Assembly (NCBI GenBank): GCA_965221185.1
Contig: OZ244866.1
Location: forward strand, 2,294,001 to 2,358,000
Origin: Aldehydirespirator sp965221185
Lineage (GTDB): Bacteria > Actinomycetota > Acidimicrobiia > Acidimicrobiales > Aldehydirespiratoraceae
Length of the DNA stretch: 64,000 nucleotides
Direction of reading: 5' to 3'
The position numbers and the translations under genes were made by a program. Shown here in pieces: positions 1-7,282 of the stretch. The notes under the pieces were generated by a model. The model was not told the origin of the DNA, searched no databases, and saw only the letters and a program-made list of their open reading frames with translations. Position 1 is the stretch's first letter. Every line of letters starts with the position of its first letter.

Positions 1-232
1 CAGGCTCAGGCTCCGGCTCAGGGGCCGGCTCAGGCTCCGGCTCCGCGGCCGGCTCAGGCTCGGGCTCCGCGGCCGGCGCAGGCTCCACAGCTGGCGCAGG
101 CTCAGCAGCCGGCGCAGGCTCAGGCGTTGCCGCGTCTTCGTCGTCGCCGCCGCACGCAGCCGCCACCAGCGCCATCACGAGCAGCGCCGACAACATGCGC
201 GGTAGCCGTCGGTTCGAACTGTGGTGCTTCAT
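1..232 (-). CDS. EP-rich lipoprotein, N-terminal part (cut by window edge)
   Basis: Only the first 77 residues lie in the window. They show a basic N-terminus (MKHHSSNRR), a hydrophobic stretch (LSALLVMALVAAA) and a lipobox-type Cys (AAAC at about residue 31), followed by GGDDED and a low-complexity linker of alternating Glu-Pro and Ala-Pro. This is the usual architecture of actinobacterial lipoproteins, including ABC solute-binding proteins, held at the outer face of the membrane. The ATG at 232 has GGAGGG six bases upstream. It lies 137 bp downstream of the lyase gene on the same strand, so it could serve that operon, for example in uptake. The functional domain is outside the window. Confidence 0.75.
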   Translation of the reverse strand, partial: MKHHSSNRRLPRMLSALLVMALVAAACGGDDEDAATPEPAPAAEPAPAVEPAPAAEPEPEPAAEPEPEPAPEPEPEP

Positions 233-369
233 CTCGCCCTCCTCGAATTTGAAGACCTCCGCCAGGCCACCTCTCGGCGGATCCGGCTCCGGGCGCAGTC
301 TGCCAGCGTCGATGGGCCGATGCCAAAGGCGACGCCCCTCGGACCGGTCGAACGCGTTCGGCGCATGTT

Positions 370-1719
370 CTAAGACCAGTAGTCCGTTTCGCCCATCCTC
401 CGCTCTGTGGCTGCGGCGACGACCGCGTCGACCATGGCGGTTGCGGCACCCGTCGCGGGCCGGTCGAGCCCCTCCAGCTCGGTCGGTGTGGCGACGCCCT
501 CGAGGATCTCTGCGAGAGTGCGACCGCTCTGGCGGGCCAAGCGGTACGCGTGCTGCAGTTCGTCGTTGGCCCGGTGCTTGCCCAGCCGGGCCGATAGGCG
601 CTTCAGCAGCTCCTGTGATCCGAAGTCGCCCGTCTCCGCCAGGTTGGCCGCCATCGCCCCGGCGTCCACCTCGATGCCCGCGGCGAGGCCGCGGGCCAGG
701 CTGAGCTGGGCCAGCAGGTAGTGGCACAGCTCGGGCAGCAGCACCCATTCGGTCTTCCAGGTCCGGCCGTCGCGCTCGTGGTCGCCGACCATGGTCTCGA
801 TGAGCACGCCGGCGGCCGAGCGCACCAGCCTGGCCAGCGTCACCATCTGCTCGCTGCGCTCGGGGTTGCGCTTGTGGGGCATCGTGAAGCTGCCGACGGT
901 GCCCCCTGATGCGGCCTCGGCCGCTTCGCCGATCTCGCGCCGCTGGAGGTTGTACACCTCGTTGGCCATGCGGGCCATCGTGGCCGAGGCCATGGCTGCA
1001 TTGCTGCCGAACTCGGCTATGCGATCGCGTGCGGTGAGCCAGGAGATGGCCGGCTCGCCTAGGCCGAGGCGACTGCAGAATGCTCGGCGCAGTTCGGGAC
1101 CGAACTCGCCGTAGAAGCCCAGCACTCCCACCGCGCCGGCCAGCTGCCCCACCGCAAGGCGGGGACGGCTCTGGCGCCAGCGCTCCAAGTTCCGGGCAGT
1201 CTCGTCGGCCCAGGTCGCCGCCTTGAAGCCGAAGGTCACCGGAGCGCCCGGCTGTCCGTGGGTGCGGCCCAGCATGGGCGTGTCGCGGTGGCGCACGGCC
1301 AGCTCAAGCAGTGCGCCCTCCACGGCGCGCAGGTCGCGCCACACGATTTCTGCAACGGCGCGCATCTCCAGCGCGGCGGCCGTGTCGGAGACGTCCTGCA
1401 CGGTGGCGCCGTAGTAGACGTGCTCGCGGGCGTGCTCAGGCAGCTGGGCCTGCAGCTCGCGCACCAGCCCCATGGCGGAGTGCGAGGTCCGCCGGGTCTC
1501 GGCGCCCACCGCGTCGGGGTCCAGGCTGGCCGCGTCGAGGCCGTCTATGGCCCGAGCCGAAGCCTCAGGGATGATCCCAAGGTCGGCCTGGGCGACGGCG
1601 AGCGCCTTGAGCACGTGCACCCAGCGGGCCAGGCGGGCCCGCTCCGCGAACAGGGCCAACGACTCCGGGGTCGACCAGCCGTGGCCGTAGACGGCCGAGT
1701 CGATCAGGTGCGCGTCCAC
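370..1719 (-). CDS. Aspartase/fumarase-superfamily lyase (adenylosuccinate lyase-like)
   Basis: Predicted 449-aa lyase of the aspartase/fumarase superfamily. The family signature GSFTMPHKRNP sits near residue 276, with the catalytic-loop Ser, and RTHGQ near residue 153 supplies the conserved His. The family eliminates a leaving group beta to a carboxylate. Sequence resembles adenylosuccinate lyase and carboxymuconate cycloisomerase, but context does not fit purine synthesis: it is the fourth gene of an operon with a phosphosulfolactate synthase. In bacterial coenzyme M synthesis, lyases of this superfamily follow that enzyme, so a sulfonate substrate is a reasonable inference. GTG at 1719 was chosen because GAGGA lies just upstream and it overlaps the previous stop by 16 bp. 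PurB proper remains possible. Confidence 0.8.
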   Translation of the reverse strand: MDAHLIDSAVYGHGWSTPESLALFAERARLARWVHVLKALAVAQADLGIIPEASARAIDGLDAASLDPDAVGAETRRTSHSAMGLVRELQAQLPEHAREHVYYGATVQDVSDTAAALEMRAVAEIVWRDLRAVEGALLELAVRHRDTPMLGRTHGQPGAPVTFGFKAATWADETARNLERWRQSRPRLAVGQLAGAVGVLGFYGEFGPELRRAFCSRLGLGEPAISWLTARDRIAEFGSNAAMASATMARMANEVYNLQRREIGEAAEAASGGTVGSFTMPHKRNPERSEQMVTLARLVRSAAGVLIETMVGDHERDGRTWKTEWVLLPELCHYLLAQLSLARGLAAGIEVDAGAMAANLAETGDFGSQELLKRLSARLGKHRANDELQHAYRLARQSGRTLAEILEGVATPTELEGLDRPATGAATAMVDAVVAAATERRMGETDYWS

Positions 1720-2651
1720 TTGCCGTCCTCGGAGCCGGCCAGCAGCCGCAGGGCGCGGCGCACCTCGTCGAGGGTGGCGCCCCAAGACACCATCACCGTG
1801 TTGTCGCGCCGTTCCAGACCCTCCTCAAGCATGCAGCAGCGGCTCAGCACCAGCCCGGCGGTGACGGCGACGGCGGCACCGCCCGGTCGCTCAGCGTCCA
1901 TTAGCCGGCGGGGGCACCAGTCGATCGTGCGGGCCGCCTCCTCACCGTAGAACCAGCGGTGGATCTGCTGGGAGCGCTCGCAGCCGAGCAGGGTCGAGCC
2001 GGCAAAGGACGGCCGCTCATCGAGGTACGACACCGCGACTCCCTCGATCTCGATCCCCCCGCCCCGGCAGGGAACGATCAGCCCCTCCGACAGCTCAGCA
2101 CCGGCCTCCGACACCAGCGAGCGGCTGTCGACGATCCACTCCCTCACCAATATGGGGGGCAGGTCCTCGGCCGAGTCCAGAACCCTGACCACTTGGTCAG
2201 CGAGCTTGGACGGTGCGGGCGGAACGACGTCCACCACCGTGACCCGGACCGGGTCGGCGTTGAGGAGGAAGCTGACATGGCGGTACCGGCCCTCCACCAC
2301 AACGCAGCTGCGGTCAGGGGACCGCTCCGCGACTCGGGCCAGATGGAAGGCCACGCCGGGATCAGCGCCATCGTCGTGCACGTACACGCATTCGGTGGCC
2401 GGAGCCAGCACACGGGCGGCCACCGCCGGCGAGAAGAGGTCGTCGCTGCCGTCGCGGGCCAGCTCCACCAGCGCGCAGCGCTCGGGCTCGCTCTCCAGCC
2501 GGGCGACGACGAATCGGGTCCTGCGGTACGCCTCGCGTCCAGTGAAGCGGGCCACCAGGTCGTCGGGCGACAGGCTCGGAACCGAGGCCAGCGACACCTG
2601 CCGGTACCGCGCCGGCATGACGTTGGGCGCGGCGGGGTCTAGATCGAACAC
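1704..2651 (-). CDS. Conserved-looking protein of unknown function, 315 aa
   Basis: I do not recognise this family. The protein has no signal peptide or membrane segment and looks cytosolic. The C-terminal half contains a suggestive set of metal-type ligands: Cys195 in PCRGGG, Cys224 in LLGCERS, His231 in QIHRWFYG and Cys246 in DWCPRR, with two further Cys in SRCC. A PPAPSKL segment near residue 144 precedes this region. The GTG start at 2651 overlaps the upstream phosphosulfolactate synthase stop by 13 bp and its end overlaps the lyase start, so it is translationally coupled on both sides and almost certainly acts in the same pathway. A metal-dependent enzyme or redox protein is possible but unproven. 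Confidence 0.75.
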   Translation of the reverse strand: MFDLDPAAPNVMPARYRQVSLASVPSLSPDDLVARFTGREAYRRTRFVVARLESEPERCALVELARDGSDDLFSPAVAARVLAPATECVYVHDDGADPGVAFHLARVAERSPDRSCVVVEGRYRHVSFLLNADPVRVTVVDVVPPAPSKLADQVVRVLDSAEDLPPILVREWIVDSRSLVSEAGAELSEGLIVPCRGGGIEIEGVAVSYLDERPSFAGSTLLGCERSQQIHRWFYGEEAARTIDWCPRRLMDAERPGGAAVAVTAGLVLSRCCMLEEGLERRDNTVMVSWGATLDEVRRALRLLAGSEDGKWTRT

Positions 2652-3508
2652 GGTCTGGGCACCGAAGAGCTTGTGCCCGGGGTCGGATCGAACACTCCGG
2701 TGGGCTCCGGGTCCCGAGCCGCACCCGGCGCACCGGCGCGAAGGCTGGCCCGGAGGGTGTCGGACCGCAGCCCGAGCCTGAGCGCCTCCACTCCGAGCAC
2801 CTCAACCGGAGCGATGTTGGCGAGGTTGACGTTCGCGCCCAAGTGGTTGACGAGCCAAGCCTGCTGCTGGCGGAGGGGAGCCTCGTACACCACGGGCGCA
2901 TCCTCTCCGAGGCGGCCGAAGGCCTCCACGATGTCGGTCCTGACCGACCCGTCGGCGGCATAGAGGCCCACGGTCCCGCTCTCCCGGCCCTCGGCAACCA
3001 GCCAGTCCGCGCCGCATTCCAGGTCGCTGCGGGCTTCCTCGAGCCATTCCGAGGGCAGGGCCAGTTCGTGAGGATCCTTGCTGCCCACCTCGGCGAACAC
3101 CTCGAATCTGAGGTCGCGGGCCGCGGCGATGAGACCGCGCTTGGAGGAGGCCGGCAAGCCGGTGGCACCCCTCGACACCTCCACGCAGTCGAAGCCGAGG
3201 CACCCGGCCCACTCGAGGAACTCTGCGCTGCGGTCCTGCCACCACGCCGCCTCCAGCAGGGTCCCGCCCGGACAGGCCTTGACCTTGTGCGACTGCAGGA
3301 GCCCGACCTTGGCGCCGACCGTGCCATCGACATAGGCGGTGCCGAAGCCGAACTTCCAGACGTCCACGAACGCTCCGTGGGCTTTGAGAAGCTCGTCGAT
3401 GACCGCCAGCGGCGTGCCCTTGTCGATGACGTGGGTGATGCCGCGGCGGCGCGGCTTGGAGGTTCGAGCGGCAGTCTCGAGGAACCGGGGAGACTCGGAG
3501 ATGGGCAT
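2639..3508 (-). CDS. Phosphosulfolactate synthase family protein (ComA-like)
   Basis: 289-aa TIM-barrel protein of the phosphosulfolactate synthase (ComA/YitD/XcbB) family, which adds sulfite to phosphoenolpyruvate to give phosphosulfolactate. Family landmarks are clear: KPR near the N-terminus, GITHVIDKG, DVWKFGFGT, CPGGTLLE, GFDCVEVS, EVGSKD, ADWLVAEGRESG, YEAPLRQQQ and NLANIAPVEVLGVEALRLGL. These match the archaeal enzyme along its whole length. ATG at 3508 has AGGAG at good spacing; a GTG at 3535 overlapping the DUF2877 stop is the alternative. Position between DUF2877 and the unknown 315-aa gene, with a fumarase-type lyase downstream, suggests synthesis of a C3 sulfonate rather than an isolated activity. 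Confidence 0.88.
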   Translation of the reverse strand: MPISESPRFLETAARTSKPRRRGITHVIDKGTPLAVIDELLKAHGAFVDVWKFGFGTAYVDGTVGAKVGLLQSHKVKACPGGTLLEAAWWQDRSAEFLEWAGCLGFDCVEVSRGATGLPASSKRGLIAAARDLRFEVFAEVGSKDPHELALPSEWLEEARSDLECGADWLVAEGRESGTVGLYAADGSVRTDIVEAFGRLGEDAPVVYEAPLRQQQAWLVNHLGANVNLANIAPVEVLGVEALRLGLRSDTLRASLRAGAPGAARDPEPTGVFDPTPGTSSSVPRPCSI

Positions 3509-3531
3509 CGGGGTTGATCTCCTGACCGGCG

Positions 3532-4317
3532 TCACACCAAGGCGGGCCGCAGCGCCATTCTAAGAGCGAGGTCGGTAAGAGGCAGTTCGGTGGCAGCCAG
3601 AGCGACGCCGGCTGTCAGGGCCCGGCCCGATGTCGCGCCCACTGCGGCCAGCGACCGGGCCGCCCTACGCATCCCCTGGCGGTCGCAGGCTGCGGCCGAG
3701 TCGAGCAGGGCGTGCACGGGCTGGATGCTCTGGCCTGCCGCGGCCCACCTCAGGTAGGCGCAGCTCAGCGTGGTGGTGCGGGCCGAGCGGGCCAAGCGGT
3801 CCAGGGCTCCACGGCATCCAGGGTTGATGGCGCCCACCAGCAGGATTCCCGCGAGCACGTCGTCGCCGCTGGGAGTCAGACCGGCGCCGCGCCCCTGGAG
3901 GCGGCCAAATCCGGCGGCCAGGTCGCCGCGGCGCACATCGCCGGTCACCGCCCCCCAAACGGGGCTGAGATCGGGGTCGACGGGTTCAGCCATGCCATGC
4001 CAGGCCGCCGGAGGAACGTTGAGCCGCGCCGGCAGGCGAGGCGCCCAGCGCCGGTTCGGGTCGACACGGACCCGGGTACGGCCCGCGGCCAGCACCCCTC
4101 CCGAGACGGTCACCGAGTCGTGGCGAGCGGGCATTGCGGGCATCTCCTCGGCCACCAGGTGCAGGGGCCCGGGCCACGACTGCGGGCCCAGCACCGCGAA
4201 GACGGTCTGCGCGGGGCCGGAGACATAGAACCCGCCATCGAAGACGCCTTCCACCCGACCGGCGAAGCCGCCGGACATCGTGTCCAGCACCCCCTCGCCG
4301 ACCGAGACCACCGGCAC
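3532..4317 (-). CDS. DUF2877 protein (AllH-like, oxamate carbamoyltransferase subunit family)
   Basis: About 261 aa. The hallmark GAGLTPSGDDVLAGILL and the flanking RGDLAAGFGRLQGRG identify the DUF2877 family, whose E. coli member AllH (YlbF) forms oxamate carbamoyltransferase with AllF (FdrA) and AllG (DUF1116). An FdrA-like gene and a carbamate kinase lie within 5 kb, but no DUF1116 gene is in the window. The start is uncertain: GTG at 4317 leaves 35 bp to the divergent gene at 4353, and the longer reading frame runs into that gene. It is the first gene of the minus-strand operon; its stop lies 24 bp before the next ATG. Confidence 0.7.
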   Translation of the reverse strand: MPVVSVGEGVLDTMSGGFAGRVEGVFDGGFYVSGPAQTVFAVLGPQSWPGPLHLVAEEMPAMPARHDSVTVSGGVLAAGRTRVRVDPNRRWAPRLPARLNVPPAAWHGMAEPVDPDLSPVWGAVTGDVRRGDLAAGFGRLQGRGAGLTPSGDDVLAGILLVGAINPGCRGALDRLARSARTTTLSCAYLRWAAAGQSIQPVHALLDSAAACDRQGMRRAARSLAAVGATSGRALTAGVALAATELPLTDLALRMALRPALV

Positions 4318-4352
4318 CGCGCCTGAGCTCTCGGCTGCTGTACGGTGCGGCC

Positions 4353-5321
4353 GTGCCACCGCCGGAGGCCTCATCGCAGACCGACCTGGACCGGCTGGTC
4401 GCGGCGGTGCGCAGCCACCCGGGCCTGCTGGCCAAGCGAGCGATCGGAGCCGTCCGCGGCGCCGCGGCGATGGCGGACGCGCTGAGCGGGCCCGGCGACG
4501 ACGGCGCGGTGGTGGAGACGCCGCATGGAGACTCGCTGATCGTGTGCGGCGAGGCCATCCATCCGCCGTTCGTGGCATCCGACCCCCACGGTGCGGGGAT
4601 TGCGGCGGTGCTGGCCAACGTCAACGACCTCGCGGCCATGGGAGCGGTCCCCACCGCCATCGTCAACGCGGTGGTGGCTTCCGCCCCGGTGGCGGCCGAG
4701 TGCCTGCGGGGCATGGCCGACGCGGCCGCCCTGTACGAGGTTCCCGTGGTGGGCGGGCACATCAGCGAGCACGCAGGCGAGCCCGCTCTCTCGGCCTTCG
4801 CGGTGGGGATCGCCGACCGGGTCCTGTCGGCCACCCGCGCCCGCCCGGGCCAGGCGCTGGTGTTCGCCTGCTGCCTCGACGGCCAGATGCGCCGCGACTT
4901 CCCGTTCTTCAACACGCTCGGGCCGCAGGGGCCGCGCCTGGCTGCCGACGTGCGGCTGCTGGCCGAGGCGGCCCGAACGGGCCTGGCATCGGCGGCCAAG
5001 GATGTGAGCATGGCCGGCGTGATCGGTTCGCTGGCCATGCTCCTCGAGCCCAGCCGCCTCGGTGCCGATGTCGACCTGCACGCGCTGCCCGCTCCGGCGG
5101 GAGTGGATCTGGACCGCTGGCTGGTCTGCTTTCCGACCTACGCCTTCTGGCTGGCCACGGACCGGCCCGAGGCATGCGCGGATCTGTTCCGCTCCGCCGG
5201 CCTTGCCGCGGCGGCCGCCGGCGCTCTCACCGCCACAGGCGTTCTCAGCCTGCACCGGGGCGCCGACTCCCGAGCCGTGATCGACCTCAACCACGAGCCC
5301 GTCACCGGGCTGTGGGATTGA
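4353..5321 (+). CDS. AIR synthase-like protein, sll0787 family
   Basis: 322 aa of the PurM/ThiL/SelD (AIR synthase) fold, an ATP-dependent superfamily. The glycine-rich ATP segment GPGDDGAVV, NVNDLAAMGAVP and VVGGHISEH are typical, and DFPFFN, AAKDVSMAGVIGSL and LDRWLVCFPTYAFWL match the sll0787 subfamily found in Nit1 (nitrilase) clusters. Its biochemical reaction is not established. GTG at 4353 opens the conserved region and lies back to back with the DUF2877 gene, so the two operons may share a promoter region of only about 35 bp, or one start is misplaced. The MSMEG_0565-type glycosyltransferase of the same cluster family is 5.6 kb downstream. Confidence 0.75.
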   Translation: MPPPEASSQTDLDRLVAAVRSHPGLLAKRAIGAVRGAAAMADALSGPGDDGAVVETPHGDSLIVCGEAIHPPFVASDPHGAGIAAVLANVNDLAAMGAVPTAIVNAVVASAPVAAECLRGMADAAALYEVPVVGGHISEHAGEPALSAFAVGIADRVLSATRARPGQALVFACCLDGQMRRDFPFFNTLGPQGPRLAADVRLLAEAARTGLASAAKDVSMAGVIGSLAMLLEPSRLGADVDLHALPAPAGVDLDRWLVCFPTYAFWLATDRPEACADLFRSAGLAAAAAGALTATGVLSLHRGADSRAVIDLNHEPVTGLWD

Positions 5322-5326
5322 GCGCA

Positions 5327-5387
5327 CCGGCTCGCGCCGCGGTGCCTCCATGTCCGATGCCGGCTCGCGTCGCGGTGCCTCCATGTC
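5327..5387. repeat. Two direct copies of a 28-bp repeat (33-bp period)
   Basis: Copies at 5327-5354 and 5360-5387 share 27 of 28 bases (CCGGCTCGCG, then one variable base, then CGCGGTGCCTCCATGTC), separated by a five-base spacer. They fill the gap between two convergent genes, and the second copy covers the first two bases of the minus-strand stop codon. No strong hairpin or T-run was seen. Function unknown. Confidence 0.7.
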
Positions 5388-6045
5388 AGGCGCGAGCCGA
5401 CTCGACCCGGCTCTTCATGGCCCGCCTGTGCTCCTCGAAGAGACGAGGGTCGCCGGTCTCCAGGTCGCCGAAGGAGGCCGCTTCGATGCCGGCCGTCTGG
5501 GGTTGCTCGTCGCCTAGCGCCGCGACCATCACCACGTAGGTGGGCATCATGGTCGAGGGATCGGGCTCAACCGTGCTCACCACGGCCAGCCCAGTGGCCA
5601 GGTGCAGCTCGATGCACTGGTAGGGATCGACGAGGCCTGCCCCCAGGTCGCCCTGCTGGTGTACCACCGCCCACGACTCGCCGGCCTGGCGGGCCGCTGC
5701 GATGCGCTCCCGGCGCCGACGCTCCGCTCGCTCGGCCAGCAGCTCGCGGCGACGCATGGCGAACCCGGCCCCAGCGACCTCCGACTCTCCGAGCCGGTAC
5801 CCGGCGATGTCTCCGGTCACGCGCACCGCCTCGTCCACCAGTTCGGACCGGCGCTCCCAGCCGTCGACCAGCGCGTCGAGGTCCTCCACCCCGGCTAGGG
5901 CGCCGGCCACCGCTCTCACCAGCCTCACCGCGGACTGGTAGGCGTCCGGGTTGGTGGTAGCCACCGGATAGAGGCGGCGCTCGCTCTCGTTCCAATGGGC
6001 GGCCAGCACCGCCGTGGGGTCTTCCTCCCGTGCGCCGTTGCTCAT
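5386..6045 (-). CDS. Hypothetical protein, 219 aa
   Basis: Not recognised. The ATG at 6045 has GGAG at normal spacing. Residues 1-130 are rich in Arg, Glu and Ala and probably helical, including a charged segment (RRRELLAERAERRRRER) that may form a coiled coil. The C-terminal part looks like an alpha/beta domain (ECIELHLATGLAVVSTV followed by a PTYVVMVAAL strand). No signal peptide or membrane span. It is convergent with the sll0787-type gene and divergent from carbamate kinase; it is too short to be the missing DUF1116 (AllG) subunit, which is usually over 400 aa. Confidence 0.6.
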   Translation of the reverse strand: MSNGAREEDPTAVLAAHWNESERRLYPVATTNPDAYQSAVRLVRAVAGALAGVEDLDALVDGWERRSELVDEAVRVTGDIAGYRLGESEVAGAGFAMRRRELLAERAERRRRERIAAARQAGESWAVVHQQGDLGAGLVDPYQCIELHLATGLAVVSTVEPDPSTMMPTYVVMVAALGDEQPQTAGIEAASFGDLETGDPRLFEEHRRAMKSRVESARA

Positions 6046-6128
6046 GGTGCCGGCTCCTTGTCGTGGCCGCTTCGGTGTCCTTCAGCCTCGGCCCCGATGG
6101 GTCCGGGGGCTTGGCAGGACACTCATCC

Positions 6129-6173
6129 TCTCATCTACTATAAGAAAGTCCGTTCTGCTATCGGCAGATGAGA
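6129..6173 (+). promoter_or_regulatory. Nested inverted repeats upstream of carbamate kinase
   Basis: An outer 8-bp perfect inverted repeat (TCTCATCT at 6129-6136 and AGATGAGA at 6166-6173) encloses a second one (TCTGC-TATCG-GCAGA at 6154-6168). The stretch is AT-rich for this genome and contains TACTATAAG, which could be a -10 region. It lies between divergent genes, 54 bp before the carbamate kinase start, so an operator plus promoter is plausible but unproven. Confidence 0.4.
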
Positions 6174-6226
6174 AACCGGGTCTGGATCCGCTGGGCCCGA
6201 TCAGACCTCACGAGAGGGAGTGCGCC

Positions 6227-7207
6227 TTGGCCGACACCGCAGTCCTCGCTCTCGGCGGCAACGCGCTGATCCGTGAGGACCAGCGGGGCACCCTGGATGA
6301 GCAGTACGCCAACGCGCTCACCATGGCCGGATCGGTTCGCTCGCTGATCCGCAAGGGCTGGAACGTCGTCATCGTCCACGGCAACGGCCCCCAGGTCGGC
6401 AACCTCGCCATCCAGCACGAGGGCTCGATCGACATGGTGCCCGCCCTGCCGCTGTTCACGCTCGGAGCCATGACGCAGGGGCAGCTGGGAAGCCTCATCT
6501 GCCTGGCCCTCAACGAGGTTTGCACGCAGGAGATCTCGGGGGCGGTGTCCATCATCACCCACATCGAGGTTGACCCCGGCGACCCCGGGCTGTCGCACCC
6601 AACCAAGCCGATCGGTCCCTTCTTCGGCCGATCCGAGGCCGATTCCCTGGCAGCCAAGAGGGGCTGGACCATGGTCGAGGACTCCGGGCGCGGCTACCGG
6701 CGGGTGGTCCCGTCGCCGCGGCCGATGGCCCCCATCGAGGCCGACGCCATATCGGCGCTGATCGACCTCGGCTACATAGTCATCGCCGGCGGCGGGGGCG
6801 GGATCCCGGTGGCGCGCTCGGCCGACGGCACCTACCGGGGCGTCGACGCGGTCATCGACAAGGACTTCGCGGCCGAGCGAATTGCGGAGGCGGTCGCAGC
6901 CCAGGCGCTGGTGATGGTCACCGGTGTGGCCGCGGTGCATCTCCACTTCGGCACGCCCCGGCAGCGCGCGGTGGCCGAGATGACCGCGTCCGAGGCCCGG
7001 CTCCACCTCGCCGACGGCCAATTCCCTCCGGGAAGCATGGGTCCCAAGGTCGAGGCGGCCATCGAGTTCGTGGAGTCGCCGGGGCGGGTCTCGGCCATCA
7101 CCACGCCCGAACTGGTCTACGCGACCCTCGACGAGCCCGGCGGCGTGATAGCGGGCCCCCGGGGCACCCGCATCGTGCCCGACCCGGTGCCTGCGCTGCT
7201 CTCATGA
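6227..7207 (+). CDS. Carbamate kinase
   Basis: 326 aa, normal length for carbamate kinase, which transfers phosphate between ATP and carbamate/carbamoyl phosphate. Visible landmarks are ALGGNALI at the N-terminus, IVHGNGPQVGN, the VIAGGGGGIPV loop, GVDAVIDKD and GSMGPKVEAA near the end. The start is taken as TTG 6227 because GAGAGGGAG lies six bases upstream and the family begins at this point; no ATG or GTG fits as well. With FdrA and DUF2877 nearby it may make ATP from carbamoyl phosphate released by an oxamate- or ureide-type carbamoyltransferase (inference). IS1380 sits 75 bp downstream. Confidence 0.9.
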   Translation: MADTAVLALGGNALIREDQRGTLDEQYANALTMAGSVRSLIRKGWNVVIVHGNGPQVGNLAIQHEGSIDMVPALPLFTLGAMTQGQLGSLICLALNEVCTQEISGAVSIITHIEVDPGDPGLSHPTKPIGPFFGRSEADSLAAKRGWTMVEDSGRGYRRVVPSPRPMAPIEADAISALIDLGYIVIAGGGGGIPVARSADGTYRGVDAVIDKDFAAERIAEAVAAQALVMVTGVAAVHLHFGTPRQRAVAEMTASEARLHLADGQFPPGSMGPKVEAAIEFVESPGRVSAITTPELVYATLDEPGGVIAGPRGTRIVPDPVPALLS

Positions 7208-7282
7208 CAGGCCCAGGCCGGTCTGGACCCGCATCGGCCCGCGCCAAGGGTGCGACGGTGACGGTCGGCGCCTGCCGCGGCC

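Noticed and set aside
1704..1785. Lyase start at 1785 giving an 80-bp overlap
   Set aside because: The extra 22 residues are Arg/Pro-rich and unlike the family; GTG 1719 has a ribosome site and an ordinary overlap.
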